Below are positions 1 through 8,734 of a stretch of 8,734 nt of DNA, one piece after another (position 1 is the stretch's first letter; the number at the start of each line of letters is the position of its first letter). This stretch comes from Paracoccaceae bacterium. GTDB taxonomy: Bacteria > Pseudomonadota > Alphaproteobacteria > Rhodobacterales > Rhodobacteraceae. The translations under genes and the position numbers were made by a program. The DNA is taken from positions 1 to 8,734 of the forward strand of contig JALQTL010000177.1 of the NCBI GenBank assembly GCA_023260935.1. The letters are read 5' to 3'. The notes below the pieces were generated by a model, which saw only the letters and a list, made by a program, of their open reading frames with translations, made no database searches and was not told the DNA's origin.

Positions 1-2358
1 CAGGCCCTGCCCCGCGGCATCGGTCCGCACGCCGCCGAAGCTTTCCATCCGGGCGGCAAAGGGCGCATCTTGCGGGCCAAAGACATAGCCGGGAAAGCCC
101 GGCAGGCCCGTAGCCGCGCGCAACAGCACCTCTCCCTCGACCGAAAGGTCTGCACCGGGGGCACCGAACAGGTAACGTGCCGAAACCTGAAGCGACACGT
201 TGTCATGGCGGGTCAAGGGGGTTTCGGGCAGGGTCAGCGAAACGTCGATGCGTTCGGGCAGAAAATCCTCGACCAGAAAGGTGCGCGAGCCGAGCGGGGC
301 GGCCTCAAGGTCTGCCAGCATGTCCAGCCGCCAGACGCCGCGCGGCGCCGTGCCCGGGATAGGCAAGGCCAGCACATAGCCGCCGCCGGTGTCGCTGACC
401 TGCTGGCGTGAGAATTCCACGCCATCGGGCCGCTTCAGGATGGCGGTAAGCGGCAGGCCAGTCAGCGCGGCGGCCCGGTCATCACGGGCAAGTGCGGTAA
501 CATTGACCGTTTCCCCCGCTCGATAGGCGCCCCGGTCCGTGGTCAGGAACAGATCAATCGCGTGGGCGGCCTCGCGCCCTGCAACGCCGCGATCCGAAAG
601 GTCGAACTCGGGGTCGCCCAGCGACAGGAAGGCAAGATCCCCGCCGGCATCCGCTGCCCCTTCGCGTGCCACGACCAGTGCGGGCGCCTGCCCGGCCGTG
701 CCGCGCGTCAGCCCGGCATCAAAGCGGGCATGGCCGATGGCATCGGTGGTAGCGGTCGCCAGAACGTCATTGGCGCGCGACAGAAGCTCGACCGTGATAC
801 CTGCCTTTGGCCCGGCAGACCCAAGGCTGCGCACGATGACATGCAGCCCGTCCGCGCCGGAAAAGGTGGTCATCCCCAGATCAGAGACGACAAACCATTG
901 CCAGCCTGGCGCCACCTCATACGGGTCTTCCCCCGGCACGGCGGCCTTCAGCGCATAGACCCCGGCCGGCCGGTCGCGCAGCGCCTCGGCCATCGGCAGG
1001 CGGGTGGTGACGTCACGGTTTACCTCTTGGCCCACGGTTGCGGTTCCGGACCAGACCTGTGCCCCCACCTCGCCCCGGAAGTTTTCCTCCTGCCAGTCGG
1101 CCATCGGCTGGCTGAAATAGCCTGACTGGAAAGCGCGCAGCAGGTTCCGGTCAGTGACGCGGTACAGCGTCAGGTCCAGCCGTTCGGTGTTGACGGTCAC
1201 AACCGGCAGCGCGGCGCCCTCTCCCCTTGGCAGCACATAGGCGCGGCCGGGAAAGCGCACCTGTGCCGTGCGGTCGCGGACATAGGCGGTGACGGGTACC
1301 GACCGGGCCAGTACCTGCCCGTCGGCTGCCGGCAGCCCTTCGCGGAACACAAGGGCATAGCGTGCGCCATGCGACACGCCTTCCACGCAGAGCATCCGCC
1401 CGCCATCCGACGTGACGGTCAGCCCCGATTCGGGCAGTTGCACGAAGCTTTCGTAATCAACGCCCGATTTTGACAGGTCTTCGGAAAAGATCGCGCAGAT
1501 ACGGGGGCGGGGGCTGTCGGCCTGAACCTGATGCTCGGTGATCCGAAAGCCGTATTTGCCGATCGCATCCTCCAGCAGGGCGGCGGTATCGTCACGCGGT
1601 TGCAGGGCCTGTGCCAGACGCAGGGCCTGCACGGTATCGCGTCCCCGGCCCAGTTTTTCCAGCGCCTCGCCCATGAGGACCAGCAGCGTGTGGCGCAAGG
1701 GCCCGCTGTCGGTGCGCAGATAGCCGTTGACCGATGCCAGAAGTGCACGGGTCCGCAGGTCAAACTGGCTGGCGCCGTTCCGGTCAGAGGCCAGCAGCAA
1801 GAGCCGCGCATATTCCGCCCAGTCCGTCGCCTGATCAGAAAGCGTTACGGCGGCGCCCAGAAAGCGCATGGCCAGCTCGGCATTTTCCTGGGCTTCGGCA
1901 TCACGGGCGGCGCGAAGATGGTCTTCGGCCGCAAAGCCATTGCTGTAATGCCGGCGCCCCAGTTCCTGCGCTTGCCCGCGTGCCTGTGCCAGATCGGAAT
2001 CGGAAAGAAAGGCAAGATCCCCCCGGCGCGCCGCGGCACCGCCCGCTACCGCAGGATCGGTTGGCAGAACAACGGCGGAAACAGCGCCGTCATAGGGGGT
2101 GGCGGCCCCGGGGTTTGCCTTGGGGAAACAACTGCCGTTGCGGGTGTTGAAGGTGAAGGCCGTGCATTGCGCCATGCTCAGGCAGGCCTTTTCGCAGGCC
2201 TCCAGCGTGGTGTCGAAAATCTGCGCGACATCGCCGCCCGGCAGATCCTGCCCCTCGCTGATGGTGACGCGCTTTTGTGGCACCAGCGGCAGATCCTGCG
2301 CCACGGCCGACACGGTGCAGAAAGAAATCGTGACAATAGCCAGGATCAGGGCGCGCAT
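1..2358 (-). CDS. Alpha-2-macroglobulin family protein with N-terminal PAN/Apple-like module (partial, C-terminal part beyond left edge)
   Basis: Bacterial A2Ms are large periplasmic proteins thought to trap foreign proteases through a thioester and conformational change. The frame is open from ATG 2358 to the window edge (786 residues; family members usually exceed 1,500). Residues 1-20 form a signal peptide ending AVA before QD. C14 is not in a lipobox, so the protein should be soluble in the periplasm, whereas E. coli YfhM is a lipoprotein. C55, C59, C65 and C77 with the CTAFTF segment match a PAN/Apple-like cysteine pattern. Residues about 100-265 look helical and TPR-like. Macroglobulin-type beta domains follow from about 271, with VRFPGRAYVLPRG at 367-379, GAYRAGET at 610-617 (MG2-like) and VEDFLPERIDV at 696-706. 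The CxEQ thioester would lie outside the window. I chose ATG 2358 because AAAGG sits 7 nt upstream and the signal peptide starts there; in-frame ATG 2388 adds ten residues and has no clear ribosome site. Confidence 0.9.
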   Translation of the reverse strand, partial: MRALILAIVTISFCTVSAVAQDLPLVPQKRVTISEGQDLPGGDVAQIFDTTLEACEKACLSMAQCTAFTFNTRNGSCFPKANPGAATPYDGAVSAVVLPTDPAVAGGAAARRGDLAFLSDSDLAQARGQAQELGRRHYSNGFAAEDHLRAARDAEAQENAELAMRFLGAAVTLSDQATDWAEYARLLLLASDRNGASQFDLRTRALLASVNGYLRTDSGPLRHTLLVLMGEALEKLGRGRDTVQALRLAQALQPRDDTAALLEDAIGKYGFRITEHQVQADSPRPRICAIFSEDLSKSGVDYESFVQLPESGLTVTSDGGRMLCVEGVSHGARYALVFREGLPAADGQVLARSVPVTAYVRDRTAQVRFPGRAYVLPRGEGAALPVVTVNTERLDLTLYRVTDRNLLRAFQSGYFSQPMADWQEENFRGEVGAQVWSGTATVGQEVNRDVTTRLPMAEALRDRPAGVYALKAAVPGEDPYEVAPGWQWFVVSDLGMTTFSGADGLHVIVRSLGSAGPKAGITVELLSRANDVLATATTDAIGHARFDAGLTRGTAGQAPALVVAREGAADAGGDLAFLSLGDPEFDLSDRGVAGREAAHAIDLFLTTDRGAYRAGETVNVTALARDDRAAALTGLPLTAILKRPDGVEFSRQQVSDTGGGYVLALPIPGTAPRGVWRLDMLADLEAAPLGSRTFLVEDFLPERIDVSLTLPETPLTRHDNVSLQVSARYLFGAPGADLSVEGEVLLRAATGLPGFPGYVFGPQDAPFAARMESFGGVRTDAAGQGL

Positions 2359-2529
2359 GACAAGACCTTTGCTTTGGAACAGGTCCATGGTGGCATGCCG
2401 GCCAAGAGTCGCGCAAGCGCGGTGAGGGTAGGGTTTTCCCCGTCGCCGTTAACAGGGCCTTCATTCTGTTTCCGATACGTTCCCCCTGTCGGCGGCAAAG
2501 TCGCGGGCGATGGATCGGAACACGGTTGC
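2359..2529. other. Divergent intergenic region between the A2M gene and the hybrid kinase gene
   Basis: These 171 bp must hold the promoters for both divergent genes. A TTAACA at 2449-2454 resembles a plus-strand -35 box, but the best following -10-like hexamer, GATACG at 2474-2479, is 19 nt away and a poor match. A small GC-rich inverted repeat, CGCGC-AA-GCGCG, sits at 2409-2421. I cannot assign an operator or a transcription factor site. Alphaproteobacterial promoters often differ from the E. coli consensus, so the absence of a clear match means little. Confidence 0.3.
2366..2370 (-). promoter_or_regulatory. Ribosome binding site of the A2M gene
   Basis: On the minus strand AAAGG lies 7 nt before ATG 2358. 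The alternative in-frame ATG at 2388 is preceded by a GC-rich stretch without such a motif, so this site decides the start. Confidence 0.55.
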
Positions 2530-5082
2530 ATGGATCTGACAGAACGTCTGGCCAAGGAACGCCGCGCAAGACTGGCGGCAGAGCGCCTTCTGGAACAGAA
2601 GCAGCGTGAGCTTTTCGCAGCGAACGAAAAGCTTGCGCTGCATGCGCGCTCCCTTTCCGAACAGATCGTCGAACAGCGGACAGAGGTGAAATCCGCCCGG
2701 TCCGAAGCGGATGCGTTGAAGGACCAGAACGCCCGCTTCCTGCGCGATCTGGAACGCGCCCATACCGCGGCCGTCATGGCCGAACGGCGTTTGTGGGATT
2801 CGATCAACACCATCCGTGACGGGTTTGCCGTCTTTGATTCCAGACTGAAACTTGTTGCCGCCAATCGGGCCTATCTGGCGGCGTTCAACGGCATGAATGT
2901 GGGCCTTGGCATTTCCTACGCCGAGATTCTGGATATTGCCGCACATAGCGGCCTTGTGGTGCTGGGCGATGAGACGCCCGAGGAATGGGCGCGCCGGATG
3001 CTGGCTCGCTGGGACGCCGACCCGATCGAGCCCGAGGTGATCCGCCTGTCGAACGGCAGCTATCTGCGGCTGGTGGACCGGCGGGCCCGCGATGGCGACA
3101 TCGTGACCCTTGCGCTTGATATCACCGAACAGATGCGGATCTGGGCCGCGCTGGAAGCCATTCCCGACGGCTTCGTTCTTTTTGACAGAGAGGACAGACT
3201 CTTGACCTGCAATCAGCGTTACCGCGAAATCTATCCTGAAAGCGCGCCGGCGATGGTGCCGGGGGCCAGCTTCGAATCGATCCTCAAATACGGGCTGGAA
3301 CGCGGGCAATATGCCGAAGCATCCGGGCGCGAGGAGGAATGGCTTGCCGAAAGGATGCAGCAGCACCTCGATCCGCAGGGGCTTCTGGAACAGAAGCTGG
3401 GCGATGGACGGTGGCTGCGTGTGCTGGAACAGGCCACACCAGATGGCGGCCGCGTGGGCCTGCGCGTTGACATCACCGAACTGAAGGAACAGCAGGCGGC
3501 GCTGGAAGCCGCCCGTGAAGAGGCCGAGGCCGCCAGCCGCGCGAAATCGGCCTTCCTTGCCAATATGAGCCATGAGATCCGGACGCCCATGAACGGCGTG
3601 GTCGGCATGGCGGAGTTGCTGTGCGATACAGCCCTGAGCGAGGAGCAACGTCTGTTTGCCGAAACCATCCGTTCCTCGGGCGAGGCGCTGCTGGTCATCA
3701 TCAACGATATCCTCGACTATTCCAAGATCGAGGCCGAGCGTCTGACCCTGCACCCCGAACCCTTTGATCTGGAACGCATGATTCACGAGGTGACGATGCT
3801 TTTGCAGCCGCGCGCGCGGGCTAAGGGCATCGATCTGATGATCGACTACGACATGTTCCTGCCCACCCGCTTTGTCGCCGATCCGGGCCGGGTGCGACAG
3901 ATCCTGACAAACCTTCTGGGCAATGCCGTGAAATTCACCGAGGTGGGGCATGTGCTGGTGCGGGTCGTGGGCCTTGACGGGGACAGTGGCCAGCAGGAAC
4001 TGCACATCACCGTCGAAGATACCGGTATCGGGATTTCGCCTGAAAACCTTGACCACATCTTTGGCGAATTCAATCAGGTCGAAAGCCAGAACAACCGGAA
4101 GTTCGAAGGCACCGGCCTTGGCCTTGCCATCACCCGTCGGCTGATCGACCTGATGGAAGGGTCTGTCTGGGTGGACAGCGATCTGGGCAAAGGATCGTGC
4201 TTTGGCTTTCGCGTGGTCTGGCCGGTGGCCGAAGATGCGCCGAAATCTCGGTTGCCGATCACCATCCGGCGGGCGCTGGTGGTGGATGACCAGTTCATCA
4301 ACCGCACCATTCTGGAACGCCAGCTTGTGCCGCATGGCATTGCCGTCAATCTGTGCCGGTCCGCGCGCGAGGCGTTGGCGCTGCTTTCCACGGATGCGGG
4401 GTTCGATGTGATCCTGACGGATCATGACATGCCCGAGATGGACGGCCTTGCCTTTGCCGCCGCGGTGCGGGCGGCGGGCCATGCGCTGCCGATCGTGATG
4501 CTGTCTTCCAATCCGGCGGTCGCACGCGGGGCTGCCGATGGGCTGGGCCTTTCGGCAATCTTGCAAAAGCCGCTTCTGCGGGCCGATCTTTACCGCCAGT
4601 TGCAGGCCCTGTCCGTGCCCCGCCCGGAACCGGCGGCCCGGCCGGCCCTGCCGCCGTCGTCCGGCCGGCGGATGCGTATTCTGGCGGCAGAGGACAACCG
4701 CACGAACCAGTTGGTCTTTGCCAAGATGGTCAAGGATCTGGCGATCGATCTGGAGTTTGCCAATAATGGGCGCGAGGCGGTGGAGAGGTTCAAGACCTTT
4801 CACCCTGACCTGATCTTCATGGACATCTCGATGCCCGAAATGGATGGCTGCGCCGCCGCGCGCGCCATTCGGGTGCTGGAGGCGGGCAAGGGCCATGTGC
4901 CCATCGTGGCGCTGACCGCGCATGCGCTGGATGGCGACAGCGAGGGGATTCTTGCCTCGGGCATGGACCAGTATCTGACCAAGCCGCTGAAGCGGGCGGC
5001 GATTACGTCCACGATTACCGATTACTGCCCGGCCGGGGCTACCCCGCCGCTGGCGGCGGTGCCCGATCAGGCGGCGTCCTGA
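2530..5082 (+). CDS. Hybrid sensor histidine kinase (coiled coil-PAS-PAS-HisKA-HATPase_c-REC-REC)
   Basis: An 850-residue cytosolic kinase with no signal peptide or membrane segment. Residues 1-87 are a charged coiled coil. Two PAS-like domains (about 88-200 and 204-316) each end in a DITE motif, and a short linker helix follows. The HisKA phospho-acceptor is H348 in SHEIRTPMNG. The ATPase has N465 (N box), D497 (DTGIGIS, G1) and G527 (GTGLGLA, G2). REC1 has D586/D587, phospho-acceptor D631, S659 and K680. REC2 has E721/D722, phospho-acceptor D765, T796 and K818. Both receivers therefore look active. There is no Hpt domain and no DNA-binding output, so phosphate would have to leave through a separate Hpt protein, or REC2 is itself the output. 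The signal is unknown. The frame stays open far upstream of 2530, but there it only shadows the A2M gene; ATG 2530 starts the coiled coil, with a weak CGGAA 9 nt before it. Confidence 0.93.
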   Translation: MDLTERLAKERRARLAAERLLEQKQRELFAANEKLALHARSLSEQIVEQRTEVKSARSEADALKDQNARFLRDLERAHTAAVMAERRLWDSINTIRDGFAVFDSRLKLVAANRAYLAAFNGMNVGLGISYAEILDIAAHSGLVVLGDETPEEWARRMLARWDADPIEPEVIRLSNGSYLRLVDRRARDGDIVTLALDITEQMRIWAALEAIPDGFVLFDREDRLLTCNQRYREIYPESAPAMVPGASFESILKYGLERGQYAEASGREEEWLAERMQQHLDPQGLLEQKLGDGRWLRVLEQATPDGGRVGLRVDITELKEQQAALEAAREEAEAASRAKSAFLANMSHEIRTPMNGVVGMAELLCDTALSEEQRLFAETIRSSGEALLVIINDILDYSKIEAERLTLHPEPFDLERMIHEVTMLLQPRARAKGIDLMIDYDMFLPTRFVADPGRVRQILTNLLGNAVKFTEVGHVLVRVVGLDGDSGQQELHITVEDTGIGISPENLDHIFGEFNQVESQNNRKFEGTGLGLAITRRLIDLMEGSVWVDSDLGKGSCFGFRVVWPVAEDAPKSRLPITIRRALVVDDQFINRTILERQLVPHGIAVNLCRSAREALALLSTDAGFDVILTDHDMPEMDGLAFAAAVRAAGHALPIVMLSSNPAVARGAADGLGLSAILQKPLLRADLYRQLQALSVPRPEPAARPALPPSSGRRMRILAAEDNRTNQLVFAKMVKDLAIDLEFANNGREAVERFKTFHPDLIFMDISMPEMDGCAAARAIRVLEAGKGHVPIVALTAHALDGDSEGILASGMDQYLTKPLKRAAITSTITDYCPAGATPPLAAVPDQAAS

Positions 5083-5861
5083 ACCGCCTGGGGGCGCAGG
5101 AAAACGGGGCGGTCCGGGCTGGAAAGCGCGGATTGCCAGACATAACCGTTGCTGGCAAAGGCGCGCAGGTCATCGGGCTGGGTCAGGGCGTTTTCGCAGA
5201 TGAACCGGGCCATTGCGCCCCGGGCGCGCTTTGCCCAGAAGCTGACCGTGCGTCTTTCGCCGTCTTTTTCCTCCAGAAACACCGGGGTGATCACCGGCAG
5301 GCCAAGGGCCGGGCGGTCGGCGGCGGTGAAATATTCGACGCTGGCACAGTTCACGATTGCTTTCGCCCCCACATCGCCGGCATCGGCCCGCAGGGCGCGG
5401 GCGATGTCATCGCCCCAGAAGGCATAAAGATCGGCGCCTTTGCGCGTGCTCAGCTTGCTGCCCATTTCCAGCCGGTAAGCCTGAATCGCATCGAAGGGCC
5501 TGAGCAGGCCGTAAAGCCCTGAAAGGATACGAAGGTGGGTTTCGGCCCGGGCAAGGCCTTCGGGCGTCATCGTGCGCAGGTCCAGTCCCTGATAGGTGTC
5601 ACCGGCAAAGCACTGCGCCGCGGCAAAGATGGTGCCGGGTGCAGGATCGGCTGAAAAGGCGGCAAACCTATCGCGGTTCAGGCGGGCAAGGGGTTCGGAA
5701 ATTCCGCTCAGCTTGCGCAACTCGGCCACCGAAAGGCGCCGCGCGGCCTTTGCCAGAACCATGGCCCGGTCGGCAAAGCGCGGCTCTGTCATCTCGATCC
5801 CCTCGGGCAGGGCCTTGGGGGTTTCATCCAGTTTCTTGGCAGGCGAAATCACGGTCAGCAT
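5067..5861 (-). CDS. yaaA: Peroxide stress protein YaaA (UPF0246/DUF328 family)
   Basis: At 264 residues this is close to the usual family length of about 250-260. It has the N-terminal VISPAKKLDE (4-13), KLSGISEPLARLNRDRF (50-66), LSGLYGLLRPFDAIQAYRLEMG (113-134, a family hallmark), FWGDD (148-152) and VFLEEKDG followed by SFWAKRARGAMARF (194-220). In E. coli the OxyR-induced YaaA lowers intracellular free iron during peroxide stress and so limits Fenton damage to DNA and protein; the fold has been linked to DNA binding. It is cytosolic. ATG 5861 gives the conserved N-terminus and has GGAAGGGGG ending 7 nt upstream, although the frame stays open further upstream inside recQ. It lies 65 nt after recQ on the same strand and is probably cotranscribed. 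Its last 16 nt overlap the convergent kinase gene. I see no OxyR site nearby. Confidence 0.93.
   Translation of the reverse strand: MLTVISPAKKLDETPKALPEGIEMTEPRFADRAMVLAKAARRLSVAELRKLSGISEPLARLNRDRFAAFSADPAPGTIFAAAQCFAGDTYQGLDLRTMTPEGLARAETHLRILSGLYGLLRPFDAIQAYRLEMGSKLSTRKGADLYAFWGDDIARALRADAGDVGAKAIVNCASVEYFTAADRPALGLPVITPVFLEEKDGERRTVSFWAKRARGAMARFICENALTQPDDLRAFASNGYVWQSALSSPDRPVFLRPQAVQDAA
5068..5090. terminator. Inverted repeat across two convergent stop codons, possible bidirectional terminator-like hairpin
   Basis: CAGGCGG at 5068-5074 is the exact reverse complement of CCGCCTG at 5084-5090, giving a 7-bp GC-rich stem with a 9-nt loop. The kinase TGA (5080-5082) lies in the loop, and the yaaA stop (5067-5069 on the minus strand) lies at the left foot. 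Neither side has a T-tract, so it is not a canonical intrinsic terminator. It could still slow or end transcription from both directions, or it could be chance in GC-rich DNA. Confidence 0.35.
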
Positions 5862-5868
5862 CTGAGGG

Positions 5869-5877
5869 CCCCCTTCC
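5869..5877 (-). promoter_or_regulatory. Ribosome binding site of yaaA
   Basis: GGAAGGGGG on the minus strand ends 7 nt before ATG 5861. It fixes the yaaA start against the upstream extension of the same open frame into recQ. Confidence 0.6.
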
Positions 5878-5926
5878 AGGCCGCAAGATATGGTGTCTTG
5901 GGCAGATGTCCACCCCGCCGGCAGCT

Positions 5927-8001
<2,075 letters not shown>

Positions 8002-8005
<4 letters not shown>

Positions 8006-8280
8006 AGCCCGCCGGTCACGATCAGCCGTTGCAGGAAGAAGATGATGACCAGAACGATCAGCGGGGCCAGATCAAGGCCGCCCAGATTGGGCAGCATGGC
8101 GCGGATGCGCGAATAGATCGGATCGAGCAGACGGTTCAGCCCATACCAGACCTGTGCCACCAGAGGTTGCCGCAGGTTCAGCACCTGAAAGTTGATCAGC
8201 CAGGACATGATGATGTGGATCAGAATGATCCACTGGGCGATGTTCAGAATAAGAAGCAGTGTTTCCATCAGCGCGGTCAT
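8002..8280 (-). CDS. YggT family integral membrane protein
   Basis: A 92-residue protein with two hydrophobic helices (about 7-29 and 70-88) joined by a polar loop containing LNRLLDPIYSRIR (48-60) and the proline/glycine stretch LPNLGGLDLAP (63-73). That layout, with an SW pair in the first helix (S26-W27), is typical of single-unit YggT proteins (Pfam YGGT); E. coli YggT carries two such units. The biochemical function is not established, though relatives are linked to envelope and osmotic stress and to organelle or division roles. It sits in the inner membrane. ATG 8280 has AAGGG 6 nt upstream; in-frame ATG 8268 is less likely. It is the first gene of the probable yggT-recQ-yaaA transcript. 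Confidence 0.9.
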
Positions 8281-8286
8281 CGTTTG

Positions 8287-8291
8287 CCCTT
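8287..8291 (-). promoter_or_regulatory. Ribosome binding site of yggT
   Basis: AAGGG on the minus strand, 6 nt before ATG 8280, supports this start over the in-frame ATG at 8268. Confidence 0.55.
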
Positions 8292-8451
8292 ACCAGCAGA
8301 TACTAGGGATTGTGGTAGTGGTAGCCTGCGCCCCCCAGAAGGGCAATGCCTTCCGCGCTTTCCGCGGCCATCTGCGGCAGGGTTTCAGTCCCGGTTGCCG
8401 TGGCGTCCTGCTTGACCTTGGCGCAGGCGCGGGGCAGGCAGGCACGAAGAC

Positions 8452-8456
8452 GGAGG
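8452..8456 (+). promoter_or_regulatory. Ribosome binding site of the thioesterase gene
   Basis: A consensus GGAGG lies 5 nt before ATG 8462, the clearest Shine-Dalgarno sequence in the window. Confidence 0.7.
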
Positions 8457-8461
8457 CCCCG

Positions 8462-8734
8462 ATGTATCCTTATCTGCGCATGTACAAGGAACTGGCGAAG
8501 TTCCGCAAAGCCCCACGGCTTGGCTTTTTCGATACGCATGTCAGCACGCACCGCATCTGGCCCTGGGATCTGGACCCCTGGATGGAGCTGAACAACGGTC
8601 GCACGCTGACGCTGTTCGATCTGGGCCGCATCCCGCTGTTGTCGCGCACCGGCCTGCGGCAGGTGTTGAAGGACACCGGCTGGGGCATCGCGGTAGCGGG
8701 CAATTCCACCCGCTATCGCCGCCGCGTCAGGGTC
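8462..8734 (+). CDS. Acyl-CoA thioesterase-like protein, hotdog fold (partial, C-terminal part beyond right edge)
   Basis: The first 91 residues of a protein probably about 160-190 long. MELNNGRTLTLFDLGR at 41-56 is the main-helix region of thioesterases related to the 4HBT/THEM6 type, and WDLDPWMELNNG (35-46) aligns with the DxDxxxHxNN active-site segment. D38 would be the likely catalytic acid, and E42 stands where many relatives have His. The segment ending STRYRRRVRV (82-91) resembles the following strand of these proteins. Such enzymes hydrolyse acyl-CoA thioesters in the cytosol; the substrate cannot be told. There is no signal peptide. The start is fixed by the GGAGG 5 nt upstream. It diverges from yggT, so a functional link is not implied. 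Confidence 0.8.
   Translation, partial: MYPYLRMYKELAKFRKAPRLGFFDTHVSTHRIWPWDLDPWMELNNGRTLTLFDLGRIPLLSRTGLRQVLKDTGWGIAVAGNSTRYRRRVRV

Larger units (their letters stand above)
8281..8461. other. Divergent intergenic region between yggT and the thioesterase gene
   Basis: These 181 bp must carry the promoters for both divergent transcripts. TTGACC at 8412-8417 resembles a plus-strand -35 box, but there is no -10-like hexamer at 16-18 nt. On the minus strand TAGTAT (8300-8305) could be a -10 for yggT but lacks a matching -35. A short tandem GTGGTA pair lies at 8312-8323. A short minus-strand open frame crosses the region and ends at TAG 8303-8305; I do not call it a gene because no start has a ribosome site. 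Confidence 0.3.

Noticed and set aside
1531..2529. Upstream extension of the kinase frame by 333 codons
   Set aside because: It lies antisense to the signal peptide, PAN and helical regions of the A2M gene and shows no domain; ATG 2530 begins the coiled coil.
2461..4923. Very long minus-strand open frame (820 codons) opposite the hybrid kinase
   Set aside because: Its translation has no recognisable domain and is rich in R, H, P and Q, as expected of an antisense shadow of a GC-rich gene; the plus strand encodes a complete kinase with every motif intact.
5034..5056. Two overlapping 5-bp GC hairpins near the kinase 3' end
   Set aside because: Short stems inside coding DNA of high GC content, without a T-tract, are expected by chance.
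8412..8440. TTGACC as a -35 box for the thioesterase gene
   Set aside because: No -10-like hexamer lies at the right spacing, so I do not call a promoter.

Overview
The window comes from a GC-rich alphaproteobacterium, most likely a member of the Rhodobacterales (Rhodobacter/Paracoccus relatives). This rests on codon use, protein style and gene content; nothing in the window fixes the genus. There are six protein-coding genes, two of them cut by the window edges. I found no RNA gene, mobile element, CRISPR array or prophage.

Left part (1-2358, minus strand): the N-terminal 786 residues of a secreted bacterial alpha-2-macroglobulin with an N-terminal PAN/Apple-like cysteine module. Its thioester region lies beyond the left edge. 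A 171-bp divergent gap separates it from a cytosolic hybrid sensor histidine kinase on the plus strand (2530-5082): coiled coil, two PAS-like domains, HisKA, HATPase and two receiver domains, with no Hpt domain.

Middle and right (5067-8280, minus strand): a probable operon transcribed right to left, yggT (two-helix membrane protein), recQ (DNA helicase with two HRDC-like modules) and yaaA (peroxide-stress protein). yggT and recQ overlap by 4 nt; recQ and yaaA are 65 nt apart. The end of yaaA overlaps the end of the convergent kinase gene by 16 nt, and a perfect 7-bp inverted repeat spans both stop codons. RecQ (repair and recombination) and YaaA (limits iron-driven oxidative DNA damage in E. 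coli) could act in one stress response, but that is inference.

Right edge (8462-8734, plus strand): the first 91 residues of a hotdog-fold acyl-CoA thioesterase-like protein, divergent from yggT across a 181-bp gap.

Overall this is a housekeeping and envelope region. I see no convincing undescribed system. The points most worth a second look are the PAN-A2M domain combination without a lipobox, the hairpin inside the convergent gene overlap, and the tandem HRDC end of RecQ.
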